The notes beneath the pieces were generated by a model, which saw nothing but the letters and a program-made list of their open reading frames with translations, did not search any database and had not been told where the DNA came from. Source: Priestia abyssalis (GTDB taxonomy: Bacteria; Bacillota; Bacilli; Bacillales; Bacillaceae_H). From it: a stretch of 64,000 nt of DNA. A program made the position numbers and the translations under genes. Positions 43,454-53,140 of the stretch are shown here, in pieces; the first letter of the stretch is position 1; each line of letters opens with the position of its first letter. The stretch lies in the NCBI RefSeq assembly GCF_002019595.1, contig NZ_KV917369.1, positions 3,488,624-3,552,623 on the forward strand, read 5' to 3'.

Positions 43454-44782
43454 TTAGTCTATCTTTCCTACGCCCGCTTTTGCCTTTACAAGGGCAGGAA
43501 CAGCCTGGGTTGGATGTATCTTTGTGTACAAGGATGGTGTCCAGCCAACATTCTCATTAAGCTGTACGTCATTTCCTTGATTATGTGCTGCAACAAGATC
43601 TACTTTACTTGCCTTGTTCGATCCATTAATAAATGAACCATCTTCATATATGGAGGTTCCTTTCCAATAATGAATAATGCGAGATGGATCTACATCATAA
43701 TCAAAGTTGAAATAGTTGTTTTCTGCATAGATTTTTGACTCAACCCCTACGCCAAATGCATAGTCGAATGGGTAGTCAGAATCATTGGTAAACTCATAGT
43801 AGTTATTGTAGACATGAACCTGTCCATAACGTACTCTTGGTAAACGCTGCGTTAAATCCTTAAAGTAATTGTGGTGGATTGTCACTTTTAATTTATCTCT
43901 ATCAGTTGTTTTGCTGTCACTTGACCCTATCAGCATCACTTTATCATGGTCTTCAAATTGGTTATATGAAATCGTCACATAGTTTGCACCGTTCGTTACG
44001 TCTAATAATCCATCATGTTGCTGGTACGTACGGCCAAAGTATTTTCCAAAAGACGCATCTGTGTTTTCGCCGTCAGTAAACGAGCTATGATCGATCCAAA
44101 CATTTTCAGTATTATTGGTGATGGAAACATTATCGTACTCGGAATTCCACTCACCATAATCTCCGTCTGTTGGATCCCATTGCGGGAAGAAGTCACGCGG
44201 TGCTTCAAACTCAATATTGCGAATAATGATGTTTTTTACTCCGCTCATGATCAGACTTCCGCCAATGATTTTGGCATCATCGCCAATTCCGATGATGGAC
44301 GTATTTGATCCAACATTGATGACAATTTGTTCTTTTTGTTTCTTCTGAGCTTCGGCACGTGCATCCTCGAGGCCACCCTCTACTTCCTTTTCATAACCCC
44401 AATCTTCAGGATTATATGCCTTTAGATATTCATCAAAATCATACCCTGTACCCGCCGCATAATATTCCGGACCAACCGGATGATTGTTTTCATCTACATT
44501 AAGCTCAATTGTCCCTTTTACATAGATGATTTTCGGTGTATCATTCTTGCCGTTCGATTTATTATCACCGCCTAAAGCTTGAATCAATTCGTTTTTATTT
44601 GTAACAGTGAAAATATGATTTTTATCTGCTTTATACCCGCCTGTTGTTCCATTTCCAAAAGAGGCCCAGCCATCTTTTGGCTGCAATACTTCTTTTCCTA
44701 AGTCATGTGGTGCAGCTGATACAGAAGAAAGACCAAAACTGAATAAAGATGCTGCCAGAATGGTACTAATCGTTTTTTTCAT
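43454..44782 (-). CDS. Secreted pectate lyase, polysaccharide lyase family 1
   Basis: The protein has 442 residues with a Sec signal peptide of about 23 residues ending at SVSAAPHD. The right-handed beta-helix is indicated by repeated short strands with Asn and Ile (SIIGIGDDAKIIGGSLIMSGVKNIIIRNIEF). PL1 signatures are VWIDHSSFTDG and the calcium and substrate region QRLPRVRYGQVHVYNNYY, with the catalytic Arg in LPRVR. It cleaves polygalacturonate by beta-elimination outside the cell, making unsaturated oligomers for the importer and GH105 enzyme encoded in the same island. It lies at the 3' end of the minus-strand island, 130 bases past uxaA. Confidence 0.93.
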   Translation of the reverse strand: MKKTISTILAASLFSFGLSSVSAAPHDLGKEVLQPKDGWASFGNGTTGGYKADKNHIFTVTNKNELIQALGGDNKSNGKNDTPKIIYVKGTIELNVDENNHPVGPEYYAAGTGYDFDEYLKAYNPEDWGYEKEVEGGLEDARAEAQKKQKEQIVINVGSNTSIIGIGDDAKIIGGSLIMSGVKNIIIRNIEFEAPRDFFPQWDPTDGDYGEWNSEYDNVSITNNTENVWIDHSSFTDGENTDASFGKYFGRTYQQHDGLLDVTNGANYVTISYNQFEDHDKVMLIGSSDSKTTDRDKLKVTIHHNYFKDLTQRLPRVRYGQVHVYNNYYEFTNDSDYPFDYAFGVGVESKIYAENNYFNFDYDVDPSRIIHYWKGTSIYEDGSFINGSNKASKVDLVAAHNQGNDVQLNENVGWTPSLYTKIHPTQAVPALVKAKAGVGKID

Positions 44783-44911
44783 AGGTACACCTATTCCTCT
44801 CTGTTTACTTTTCTTCTAAAAAATCTTCACGCTGCGGGGTAAAAACATCTAAAATAATAGAATTCTCTTCGAGCGCTTCGAACGAGATCATGCTTTACAC
44901 TCATATCACTC

Positions 44912-46399
44912 TTATAAAGTAACTCCCGTTTTAAAAATGGCAATTTCCCTAAAATCATTTTTCTCATTATTCACAAGCTCTCCGCTCGCTACCCTGATGA
45001 TATACTCGATAAAATCGTCTAATACAACATTAGATTCCTTCTCTAGCAATACTCCGGCATTATAATCAATCCAGTGCGGCTTTGTTTCAAAAAGCTGAGT
45101 ATTCGTTGAAATTTTCACCGTTGGCACAAATGATCCGAATGGTGTTCCCCGCCCTGTTGTAAATAGCACCATTTGACAGCCGGCTGCAGCCAGAGCAGAA
45201 GAGGCAACCAAATCGTTTCCGGGTGCACTCAAGAGGTTTAACCCTTTTTCTTTAAGGATTTCTCCATATTTAAGAACATCTGTTACAGTTGAAGTGCCCG
45301 CTTTCTGCGTACATCCTAGAGATTTGTCCTCCAATGTCGTAATTCCGCCTGCTTTGTTTCCTGGTGAAGGATTTTCATAGACTGGTTGTTTATTTTCAAT
45401 AAAATATCCTTTAAATTCATTAATTAATTCAACCGTTTTTTCAAAAACGTCAAAGCCCGCAGCCCGCTCCATAAGAATCGTTTCCGCGCCAAACATTTCC
45501 GGAACCTCTGTCAGCACCGTCGTCCCTCCTTGAGCAACAAGGAAATCTGAGAACCTGCCAAGCAATGGATTCGCCGTGATCCCTGAAAAACCATCCGAAC
45601 CGCCGCACTTCAACCCAACCTTTAGCTCAGATAATGGCACTGGTTCGCGCTTATCGTTTTTAGCAGCTTGATAAATTTCTTTTAATAATTCAACCCCTGC
45701 TTCTATTTCGTCGGTCACTTCTTGCGAAACTAAAAACTTTACACGATCCTTATCATATTCTCCAAGAGCATCCTTAAACTCATATAAGTTGTTGTTTTCA
45801 CAGCCTAACCCTAAAACGAGGACACCGCCGGCATTTGGATGGAGCACTGCATCTCTTAAAATTTTTCTCGTGTTTTCATGATCGTCTCCTAATTGTGAGC
45901 ATCCATAATTATGTTTTAGCACAAGAACGTTTTCAAACGGGTGAATATCGCCCACTTCTTTTTCAAAAAGCTTCATCATCCGTTCTGCAACCCCATTCAC
46001 ACAGCCAACGGTTGGTACAATCCACAATTCGTTTCGAATCCCTGCATTTCCATTCTTTCTTTTGTAGCCATTAAACGTAAGGTTTTTATGTTCATAAGGA
46101 TTGCTGTTTAACTTTGGATGGAATTGATATTCCTGAATTCCATCCAAAGTTGTTTTTGTATTATGGGTATGAATATGTTCTCCTATCGAAATCGCTGTGA
46201 TTGCGCGGCCAATTGGATATCCATATTTCATAATATGGTCATCGATAGAAAAATCTTTGATTGCCAGCTTATGACCTCTTTTAATCGATTCCTTTAGTTC
46301 GATGGTTTCCCCTTTAATGGTCAGTGTTTGGCCTTTTGGCAAATCTTTTAGTGCCACAACTACATTATCGTGATCATGTAACTGGATGAAATCCAACAT
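44912..46399 (-). CDS. uxaA: Altronate dehydratase
   Basis: The protein has 495 residues from ATG 46399, seven bases after GGGGGGA. The N-terminal 90 residues are the SAF-type domain (LHDHDNVVVALKDLPKGQTL). The C-terminal domain has the conserved KHNYGCSQLGDDHENT and GLGCENNNLYEF. It dehydrates D-altronate to 2-keto-3-deoxygluconate, which KdgK and KdgA then process. It is 15 bases downstream of uxaB in the uxaC-uxaB-uxaA operon. Confidence 0.95.
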   Translation of the reverse strand: MLDFIQLHDHDNVVVALKDLPKGQTLTIKGETIELKESIKRGHKLAIKDFSIDDHIMKYGYPIGRAITAISIGEHIHTHNTKTTLDGIQEYQFHPKLNSNPYEHKNLTFNGYKRKNGNAGIRNELWIVPTVGCVNGVAERMMKLFEKEVGDIHPFENVLVLKHNYGCSQLGDDHENTRKILRDAVLHPNAGGVLVLGLGCENNNLYEFKDALGEYDKDRVKFLVSQEVTDEIEAGVELLKEIYQAAKNDKREPVPLSELKVGLKCGGSDGFSGITANPLLGRFSDFLVAQGGTTVLTEVPEMFGAETILMERAAGFDVFEKTVELINEFKGYFIENKQPVYENPSPGNKAGGITTLEDKSLGCTQKAGTSTVTDVLKYGEILKEKGLNLLSAPGNDLVASSALAAAGCQMVLFTTGRGTPFGSFVPTVKISTNTQLFETKPHWIDYNAGVLLEKESNVVLDDFIEYIIRVASGELVNNEKNDFREIAIFKTGVTL

Positions 46400-46413
46400 G
46401 AACATTCCCCCTA

Positions 46414-47883
46414 TTAGTTGGCTGTCTTTTGCCTCAATACGGCTTCAACGGCCTGTTTCATCCCCTTTGTTTCGATCTCAAATAGATTTTTTGTCACCTC
46501 GTCTGTTAATTCGGGTACAGTGTTTAGGTCGATATCCCAAATCCTTTCGCAGCCTAATACACTTTTGACAACTCCCCTGATGCTTTCTAGACTGCCATTA
46601 GCTTGACTCCACTGTACCTTAAACAATTCAAGTACCTCAGGGATATCGGAAAGTTCGATTTCCTCGTCGTCTCTTTTTCCCTTATAAAAGGTAATGAGCG
46701 CAGCTAGTGAGAAGACTAGTTTTTTCGGCAATGCTTTTTTACGGTTCACATATTCCAACAAGGATGGTACATCTCTTGTTTTAAATTTAGACACAGAATT
46801 TAGTGAAATACTTAACAGGAAGTGCTGCATATATGGATTCCTAAATCTTTCAATCACTGCATCTGCAAATGAACGACATTCATCATCCGGGAGATCCAGT
46901 GCTGGAATAATTTCATCATAAATCAGCTCTTTCACGAACGTTCCAATGACTTCATGGTCAATTGCCTCGGCTACCGTGTTAAGACCATATAAATAGGAAA
47001 CAGGAGTCATCGCTGAATGGGCACCATTTAAGATGCGGACTTTCCTTGTCCGATAAGGAGTCATGTCATCAACAAATAAAGTATTCAGCCCTGCCAGATG
47101 AGCTGGAAACTCTTCACGAATCCATTGCGGCCCTTCAATGACTAACAGGTGAAAGTGCTCACCGACAACGACGAACTCGTCTATGTAGCCAAGCTCTGCT
47201 GTGATCTCATCGATTGATTCCGTAGGGAACCCTGGAACAATTCGATCCACAAGTGTGTTACAGAAAGTATTTCCTTCATAAATCCAGTCCAAAAACCCTG
47301 CTTCCAGACTCCATAATTCTGCATACTTTAAGACCAATTCCCTTAATTTTTCCCCATTCCGATCAATCAGTTCACAAGGAATGATAATCAAGCCTTTATC
47401 CATTTCCCCTCCAAAAGCCTGATAGCGTTCATATAAAAAGACTGTAAGTTTTCCTGGAAAACTCTGTTGAGGTCGATCTGTTAATTGATCATTCTCGTCA
47501 AAGGCAATTCCGGCTTCTGTTGTGTTGGAAAAAATAAACCGAAGCTCAGGATTATGAGCTAGCTGCAAATATTCATCATATTGTTGAAAGAGATTTAAGC
47601 CTCGACTAATACAACTAATCGTTGAATGCTCCTTGACAGGTTTGCCTTCTTTTATCCCTTGTAAATAAAGGGTAAACAACCCATCCTGTTCATTTAATTT
47701 TTCAACCGCCCCTTGCCCGCGCGGCTGAACGACGACCACACTGCCATTAAAGTCTGTCTTTTCGTTTAGTACATTGATTTGCCAATCAATAAAAGCCCTT
47801 AAAAAATTTCCTTGCCCGAATTGCAAGACTTTCTCCGGACGTTTTTGGTAATTTTCCACGAATTGCTTATTTAGTTTTTCCAC
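46414..47883 (-). CDS. uxaB: Tagaturonate reductase (altronate oxidoreductase)
   Basis: The protein has 489 residues from GTG 47883, chosen because AGGAGG lies 6 bases upstream; ATG five codons earlier overlaps that site. It belongs to the mannitol dehydrogenase family. [17 protein letters not shown] begins the Rossmann fold, and [20 protein letters not shown] holds the catalytic Lys/His region. It reduces D-tagaturonate to D-altronate with NADH. It lies between uxaC and uxaA. Confidence 0.95.
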   Translation of the reverse strand: MEKLNKQFVENYQKRPEKVLQFGQGNFLRAFIDWQINVLNEKTDFNGSVVVVQPRGQGAVEKLNEQDGLFTLYLQGIKEGKPVKEHSTISCISRGLNLFQQYDEYLQLAHNPELRFIFSNTTEAGIAFDENDQLTDRPQQSFPGKLTVFLYERYQAFGGEMDKGLIIIPCELIDRNGEKLRELVLKYAELWSLEAGFLDWIYEGNTFCNTLVDRIVPGFPTESIDEITAELGYIDEFVVVGEHFHLLVIEGPQWIREEFPAHLAGLNTLFVDDMTPYRTRKVRILNGAHSAMTPVSYLYGLNTVAEAIDHEVIGTFVKELIYDEIIPALDLPDDECRSFADAVIERFRNPYMQHFLLSISLNSVSKFKTRDVPSLLEYVNRKKALPKKLVFSLAALITFYKGKRDDEEIELSDIPEVLELFKVQWSQANGSLESIRGVVKSVLGCERIWDIDLNTVPELTDEVTKNLFEIETKGMKQAVEAVLRQKTAN

Positions 47884-47951
47884 GAACACCCTCCTCATGA
47901 ACCGATCTATATTTTCACCGCATTTCCGATAGCCTCTTAGCCTGTTGCTCT

Positions 47952-49355
47952 TTAGTCAAATTGAAAGTATTCTTTTGCATTATGGTAGGAAATTCCTTGA
48001 ACGATTTCACCTAAAAATTCAGGGTCATTCGGAACTTCTCCATTTTCTACCCATTCACCAATTAGATAGCATATTAGTCTTCTAAAATATTCATGTCTTG
48101 TATAGGATAAGAAACTTCTAGAGTCAGTCAGCATGCCAATAAAGCGGCTAAAAAGACCCATATTGGATAAGGACTGCATTTGCTCAAGCATTCCTGACTT
48201 ATTATCGTTAAACCACCAAGCGGTACCAAACTGGATTTTCCCCGGAATTCCTCCTCCTTGGAAGCTTCCAATCACGGCAGCAATTACGTTATTATCTTTC
48301 GGATTTAAAGAATAAATAATCGTTTTCGGCAGTGCATGGTTTTGATCCATTGAATTTAATAGCTGCACCAATGGTTTGGCGATTTCTTCATCATTGATCG
48401 AATCATAGCCCGTATCCGGTCCTAAAACAGTAAACATTCTTTCGTTGTTATTACGTAGCGCGTTAATATGGAACTGCATAGCCCAGCCTAATTCGGCATA
48501 CAGCTTTCCTAAGAATCTCAATGTAAAGCTTTTGTACTTCTTTTCATCTTCATAGGAAACTTTTTTACCTTGTAAAGCTTCTTCAAAAATCCGTGCCGCT
48601 TCTTCCAGCGTTGTGTCTGCATACATCATCGTATCGATTGCATGATCCGAGACTCTGCCGCCTGTGGAATGGAAAAACCGAACTCTTGACTCAAGCGCCT
48701 GAAGGAAGTCATCATAACGATTAATCTGAATTTGTGAAACTCCCTCGAGTGTTTTCACCCAATTTAGATAACCGTCACGGTTGATTTCAAGCCCTTTATC
48801 CGGGCGGAAGCTAGGTAAAACCTTCACATCAAAACCAGCTTCTTCTTGCAAGCGCAAATGATACTCAAGGCTATCAACCGGGTCATCGGTCGTGCATACG
48901 ACCCGAACATTTGACTTTTGAATAAAATCCCTTGCGCCGAAACCATCACTATTTAATAATGCATTCACCTTTTCCCAAATGGCAGGGGCAGTTTCTTCAT
49001 TTAAGAGGTCATCTATTCCAAAAAATCTTTGCAGTTCTAAGTGAGCCCAGTTGAATACTGGATTTCCAATGGTCATTGGAACCGTTCGAGCCCATGCGAG
49101 GAACTTATCGTAATCGCTGGCATTGCCTGTGATATATTCCTCGTCAATTCCATTCGCTCTCATTAAGCGCCATTTATAATGATCACCATATAACCAGATT
49201 TCCGTTATATTTTTGAATGTTTTATTCTCGTAAATCTCCTTGGGGCTTAAATGGCAATGATAGTCAATAATTGGCATATCCTTTGCATACTCGTGATATA
49301 AAGTAACGGAGGTTTCATTGTTTAATAAAAAATTTTCATCCATGAAATTTCGCAT
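47952..49355 (-). CDS. uxaC: Glucuronate/galacturonate isomerase
   Basis: The protein has 467 residues. It belongs to the amidohydrolase-superfamily uronate isomerases: [17 protein letters not shown] holds the HxH metal ligands, [13 protein letters not shown] and [25 protein letters not shown] complete the signature. It isomerises D-galacturonate to tagaturonate and D-glucuronate to fructuronate. A perfect cre-type site and one copy of an inverted repeat lie upstream, so uxaCBA may have its own promoter. Confidence 0.95.
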   Translation of the reverse strand: MRNFMDENFLLNNETSVTLYHEYAKDMPIIDYHCHLSPKEIYENKTFKNITEIWLYGDHYKWRLMRANGIDEEYITGNASDYDKFLAWARTVPMTIGNPVFNWAHLELQRFFGIDDLLNEETAPAIWEKVNALLNSDGFGARDFIQKSNVRVVCTTDDPVDSLEYHLRLQEEAGFDVKVLPSFRPDKGLEINRDGYLNWVKTLEGVSQIQINRYDDFLQALESRVRFFHSTGGRVSDHAIDTMMYADTTLEEAARIFEEALQGKKVSYEDEKKYKSFTLRFLGKLYAELGWAMQFHINALRNNNERMFTVLGPDTGYDSINDEEIAKPLVQLLNSMDQNHALPKTIIYSLNPKDNNVIAAVIGSFQGGGIPGKIQFGTAWWFNDNKSGMLEQMQSLSNMGLFSRFIGMLTDSRSFLSYTRHEYFRRLICYLIGEWVENGEVPNDPEFLGEIVQGISYHNAKEYFQFD

Positions 49356-49406
49356 ATGAACACCAGCTTTCTCTATTTTTTAGAGGTCGCGTTATTTTTC
49401 CAAAAA

Positions 49407-49420
49407 TGTGAACGCTAACA
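49407..49420 (-). promoter_or_regulatory. Perfect cre / LacI-type operator upstream of uxaC
   Basis: TGTGAACGCTAACA (plus) matches every fixed position of TGWNANCGNTNWCA. The longer AATGT...ACATT is palindromic over 18 bases. CcpA is the likely binder; a galacturonate repressor of the LacI family (ExuR or KdgR type) is an alternative. Confidence 0.7.
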
Positions 49421-49429
49421 TTTTGTTGT

Positions 49430-49482
49430 AAAGGAAACTTCCATTAGTGGGGGCCCTACTGCCCGTTAATGCGGGGTAAATC
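49430..49482 (+). repeat. Intergenic repeat, left copy flanking the epimerase-like gene
   Basis: It begins TAAAGGAAAC and ends GCGGGGTAAAT. The last 22 bases (49459-49480) recur inverted at 50394-50415 with one difference, and similarity extends over about 50 bases. It contains the small palindrome CCCGTTAATGCGGG. Confidence 0.7.
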
Positions 49483-49485
49483 TTT

Positions 49486-50331
49486 CTAATAAGCATTCTC
49501 GTATTTTTCCTTCAAATAAATCATACTTCCATCGATATAAGGTTCTCTTGTCCCCTCCATAAGAACGTTTAGAAAAGGTTTTTTCTGTTTTATGCTCTTA
49601 AAAACGGCATCATAATTCAATAATCCTTGTCCGACAGGTACGATTTTGACCCAATTATCTTTAATAATAAAATCTTTTGCATGCAGCGCGATCATTTTAT
49701 CTCCAAACAGCTCTACCGCTTCTTGGATGACCTCTTCTTGATGTTGATAATTATCCATTGAGATAAAATTAGCAGGGTCATAGATGACTTGAAGGTGATT
49801 GGAAGGAATTTCATCAAGTAAACGTTTCATCCGTTGTGGTGTATGGATCGGGTGATTAATCCCCCCTTCAATTCCAACCATCACACCAAATTTCTCTGCT
49901 TCTTCCACAAGTTCTTTAACACTTTCGACTACTTCAAGGAAAGGCTGTTCCTTAAAATTTTCGTCTGTATACACAATGTCCGGATTCACATTTCCTGTCT
50001 CGGTCCCAACAATGCTGCAGCCAAAATCTCTTGCAAACCGAATATGCTCCTTGAAGCGATCGAGTTCCTTTCTTCTCGTATGCTGATCTGGGTGAATCAT
50101 GTTGATATAACAACCTAAAATCGCAATTTGAATCCCTTTTTGCTTAAATGAACTCCCAATGTGATGAGCTAATCCAGGACTCAAACTGCCTAATGAGGTA
50201 TTCATCTCTTTAAATGACTTCCCTAGCGCTAACTGAACAGCGGTTAAGCCTTTACTGGAAATCTCGCTTACTAACCCCTCCAACGGAAGGTTTGCGATAT
50301 CATGAGCTCTAATTCCAATCTTTACGCTCAC
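49486..50331 (-). CDS. TIM-barrel sugar isomerase/epimerase-like protein
   Basis: The protein has 281 residues of the AP endonuclease 2/xylose-isomerase-like superfamily. The probable metal ligands are Glu in VMVGIEGGINHP, Asp in VIYDPANF, His in IALHAKDF and Glu in VLMEGTREP, all at the expected barrel ends. The start is GTG 50331 after GGAGGGAG. It sits between kduD and uxaC in the uronate island and is bracketed by inverted copies of an intergenic repeat. Its substrate is unknown; an acidic sugar or ketose epimerisation would fit the setting. Confidence 0.8.
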   Translation of the reverse strand: MSVKIGIRAHDIANLPLEGLVSEISSKGLTAVQLALGKSFKEMNTSLGSLSPGLAHHIGSSFKQKGIQIAILGCYINMIHPDQHTRRKELDRFKEHIRFARDFGCSIVGTETGNVNPDIVYTDENFKEQPFLEVVESVKELVEEAEKFGVMVGIEGGINHPIHTPQRMKRLLDEIPSNHLQVIYDPANFISMDNYQHQEEVIQEAVELFGDKMIALHAKDFIIKDNWVKIVPVGQGLLNYDAVFKSIKQKKPFLNVLMEGTREPYIDGSMIYLKEKYENAY

Positions 50332-50391
50332 CTTTTCTCCCTCCTGTTCTAAAAAAAGAGAAGGCCTGATTGAACCAGACCCTTTTCAATT

Positions 50392-50447
50392 TATTTATCC
50401 CGCATTAACGGGCAGGAAAACCCCACCCGATGGAGGTTTCCTTTATC
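50392..50447 (-). repeat. Intergenic repeat, right copy (inverted) with terminator hairpin
   Basis: Read on the minus strand it starts TAAAGGAAAC within the kduD stop codon and ends GCGGGATAAAT, matching the copy at 49430-49482. Within it GGAAACC (50441-50435) and GGTTTTCC (50422-50415) pair, so it can act as the kduD terminator. Confidence 0.7.
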
Positions 50448-51225
50448 TCGCCAGCCAGCCGCCATCAACTGCTAATAGATGACCATTCATATAATCAGAC
50501 GCTTGACTTGCTAAAAACACAACCACGCCCATTAAATCTGCCGGAGTTGCCCAGCGGCCGGCAGGTATACGAGCGAGAATTTCGGCATTACGTTTTTCAT
50601 CTGCACGAATCGGCGCTGTATTTTTCGTCTCCACATACCCGGGAGCAATTGCATTCGTTTGAATTCCATGTTCTGCAAGTTCATTGGCAAACGATCTAGT
50701 TAGCCCCGCAATCGCATGTTTACTCGCTGTATATGGCGGAACAAATTTTCCTCCTTGGAACGATAGCATAGAGGCGACGTTAATGATTTTCCCGCTCTTT
50801 TGTTCGACCATTACTTTCGCGACTTCTTGACTTAAGAAATAAACGGAGTTTAAGTTGAGCTCCATGACCGCGTCCCAATCTTCTTCCTTATATTCAAGCA
50901 GAGGGGCACGGCGGATCGTTCCCGCATTGTTTACTAAAATATCAATTTTTCCGTATGTGTGTAAGCAAGCAGCAACGATATCTTTAGTCGCTTGACGATT
51001 GGTTAAATCAGCTTGAAAGAACTCAACGCGGCGACCTTCTTTTTCAATTAGTTCTCTTGTTTCATCCCAATTGGTCCCATGCGCTACAACAAATAGATCC
51101 GCACCTGCTTTCGCAAGCGCAACGGCATATCCTTGACCTAATCCGGTGTTACCTCCTGTAACAATGGCAACCTTTCCTGCTAATGAGAAAAAGTCTAATG
51201 AGAAATCGTTTAATGGTGTCGTCAT
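50443..51225 (-). CDS. kduD: 2-dehydro-3-deoxy-D-gluconate 5-dehydrogenase (SDR family)
   Basis: The protein has 260 residues. The SDR cofactor loop is VTGGNTGLGQGYAVALAKAG (about 22-41), NNAG follows near 98, and the catalytic Tyr/Lys are in PYTASKHAIAG near 165. It reduces 2,5-diketo-3-deoxygluconate to 2-keto-3-deoxygluconate with NAD(P)H. The order kduI, kduD behind kdgA, kdgK fits the unsaturated uronate route. The start is ATG 51225 after AAGGAGG. Confidence 0.95.
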   Translation of the reverse strand: MTTPLNDFSLDFFSLAGKVAIVTGGNTGLGQGYAVALAKAGADLFVVAHGTNWDETRELIEKEGRRVEFFQADLTNRQATKDIVAACLHTYGKIDILVNNAGTIRRAPLLEYKEEDWDAVMELNLNSVYFLSQEVAKVMVEQKSGKIINVASMLSFQGGKFVPPYTASKHAIAGLTRSFANELAEHGIQTNAIAPGYVETKNTAPIRADEKRNAEILARIPAGRWATPADLMGVVVFLASQASDYMNGHLLAVDGGWLAR

Positions 51226-51265
51226 TCGTGGAACCTCCTTGTTTATGAATCTAGAAATCTTTTAC

Positions 51266-52096
51266 TTAGCGTAAATCTTCCATTTTTACGTGGTCCATGT
51301 CTGTATATGTGATGTTCTCCCCACACATTCCCCATATAAAGGTATAGTTGCTTGTTGCTGTTCCGGTATGAATCGACCAGCTTGGTGAAATAGCTGCCTG
51401 TTCATTTTTCATCACTAAATGTCTTGTTTCATTTGGTTGTCCCATAAAGTGGAACACACGAGTATCAGGTTCCATATCAAAGTATAAGTACACTTCCATT
51501 CGACGCTCATGAGTATGACATGGCATCGTATTCCAAACGCTTCCTGGAGAGAGCATCGTTAAGCCCATCTGAAGCTGACAGCTTTCACACACATTTGGAT
51601 GAACATACTGATAAATTTTTCTTTCATTTAACGTTCCTGGTTCCCCGGCTTCGAGTGGTTTGATTTCGTTAATATCGATTTTCACGGTCGGATACGTATG
51701 ATGTGCCGGAGTGGAGTTGATATAAAACTTAGCTGGATCCTGCGGGTTTCTTGAGCGGAACCATACTTCTTTTGTCCCCCTGCTTACATATAAACCGTCA
51801 CGACGCTGCATATCGTACTCAACACCATCAAGAATGACGTATCCATCACCTCCGATATTAATAATCCCTAACTCACGGCGCTCAAGGAAATAAGATACCC
51901 CCAATTCTTTATCAAGTTTGATCGTTAACTCCTCTTCTGTTGGAGTGACTCCGCCAAAAATCATTCGGTCGGCATGTGTATACGTTAAGTGAACCTTTCC
52001 TGGTTCAAAAAGGGTTTCCACTAAAAAATGTTTTCTTAATTCATCCGTGTTGTACCTTTTTATTTCTTCTGGATGGTTTGCATAACGAGTTTCCAT
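51266..52096 (-). CDS. kduI: 5-dehydro-4-deoxy-D-glucuronate isomerase
   Basis: The protein has 276 residues from ATG 52096, placed 10 bases after AGGAGG; an earlier ATG three codons upstream touches that site. The family signature is strong: METRYANHPEEIKRYNTDELR at the start, and the zinc motif MPCHTHERRMEVYLYF with a later His in WSIHTGTATSNY. It isomerises 5-keto-4-deoxyuronate, formed when unsaturated uronides are split, to 2,5-diketo-3-deoxygluconate. Confidence 0.95.
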   Translation of the reverse strand: METRYANHPEEIKRYNTDELRKHFLVETLFEPGKVHLTYTHADRMIFGGVTPTEEELTIKLDKELGVSYFLERRELGIINIGGDGYVILDGVEYDMQRRDGLYVSRGTKEVWFRSRNPQDPAKFYINSTPAHHTYPTVKIDINEIKPLEAGEPGTLNERKIYQYVHPNVCESCQLQMGLTMLSPGSVWNTMPCHTHERRMEVYLYFDMEPDTRVFHFMGQPNETRHLVMKNEQAAISPSWSIHTGTATSNYTFIWGMCGENITYTDMDHVKMEDLR

Positions 52097-52123
52097 GTTG
52101 AACATTCCTCCTACAGAATTTGT

Positions 52124-53140
52124 TTATCGAACAATTTTGCCAGGTGCTTGACTGGCAAAGGTTTTAATCTCTTCGGGTAAAAAGGTGTTACAATCACCAA
52201 GAACCGTGTGTTTCATGACAGATGCTGCAGTCGCAAATGTAACCGCTTCCTCAAATGGCATGTCTTCAAGGATTCCGTATAACATTCCTGCAGCAAAAGC
52301 ATCTCCACCGCCTACACGGTCGACAATATGATCCATCTGGTAAATTCTCGACTGATACAAAGCGCCCCCAGTAAACAGGTTTCCTTGCAAGGTATTTGTT
52401 GAGGCGGAAAAAACATCTCGGAATGTGGAGCTAAAGTATTGAATATTTGGATACCTTTGTTGAATATTTTCGTAATAATACGTAAGTCTAGTTTCTTTGT
52501 CTAAAGAATCAGGCGCTCTTTCCATTCCAAGCAAGTAAATCGCATCTAATTCTCCACAAGAGCAAATATCCACATATGGAAGGAACCGTTTCATGGTTAC
52601 TGCTGCTTCCTGCTGGCTCCATAATTTAGAGCGATAGTTAAAATCAAAGCTCGTTGTCACGCCATTTTCCTTTGCCTTTTGCAATGCTAGTAAAGTTAAC
52701 TCTACTAAACCAGATGACAGAGCCGGCGTAATCCCAGTAATATGGAAGAGAGCAGCGTCTTTAAATATGTCCTCAAACTGGATTTCTTCGCTGGTCATTT
52801 GTGAAAAGCTAGAATGTTTTCGATCATAGGTTACTTGAGAACTTCTAATCCCTGCACCTGACTCAACATAATACGTACCTAACCGCCCTCCGCCTTTTAG
52901 TAAAAAATCTGTACGAACACCGTTTGTTTTCAAGTGTCTTTCTGCGGCTAATCCAAGAGGATTATCAGGAACTTTACTGACAAAATAGACGTCATACCCA
53001 AAGCTTGATAATGATACACCAACATTCGCTTCCGCGCCGCCATAGTTCATATCAAGCTGGTCTGCCTGGGAAAGCCGCTTTCCAACATCCGTTGACAATC
53101 GAAGCAACATTTCTCCTAGAGTAATAATCTTTTTCATCAT
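52124..53140 (-). CDS. kdgK: 2-keto-3-deoxygluconate kinase
   Basis: The protein has 338 residues of the PfkB family. GGAEANVGVSLSSFGYDV (about 33-50) is signature 1; RVGGGDAFAAGMLYG near 275 holds the catalytic Asp. The Tyr/Arg-rich middle (LGTYYVESGAG) fits KDG kinases. It makes KDPG from KDG for the aldolase next to it. The start ATG overlaps the kdgA stop by one base (TAATG). Confidence 0.93.
   Translation of the reverse strand: MMKKIITLGEMLLRLSTDVGKRLSQADQLDMNYGGAEANVGVSLSSFGYDVYFVSKVPDNPLGLAAERHLKTNGVRTDFLLKGGGRLGTYYVESGAGIRSSQVTYDRKHSSFSQMTSEEIQFEDIFKDAALFHITGITPALSSGLVELTLLALQKAKENGVTTSFDFNYRSKLWSQQEAAVTMKRFLPYVDICSCGELDAIYLLGMERAPDSLDKETRLTYYYENIQQRYPNIQYFSSTFRDVFSASTNTLQGNLFTGGALYQSRIYQMDHIVDRVGGGDAFAAGMLYGILEDMPFEEAVTFATAASVMKHTVLGDCNTFLPEEIKTFASQAPGKIVR

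Noticed and set aside
44860-44890. Possible cre site TTCGAGCGCTTCGA between uxaA and the pectate lyase gene
   Set aside because: At least two mismatches at key positions; it more likely forms a small hairpin.
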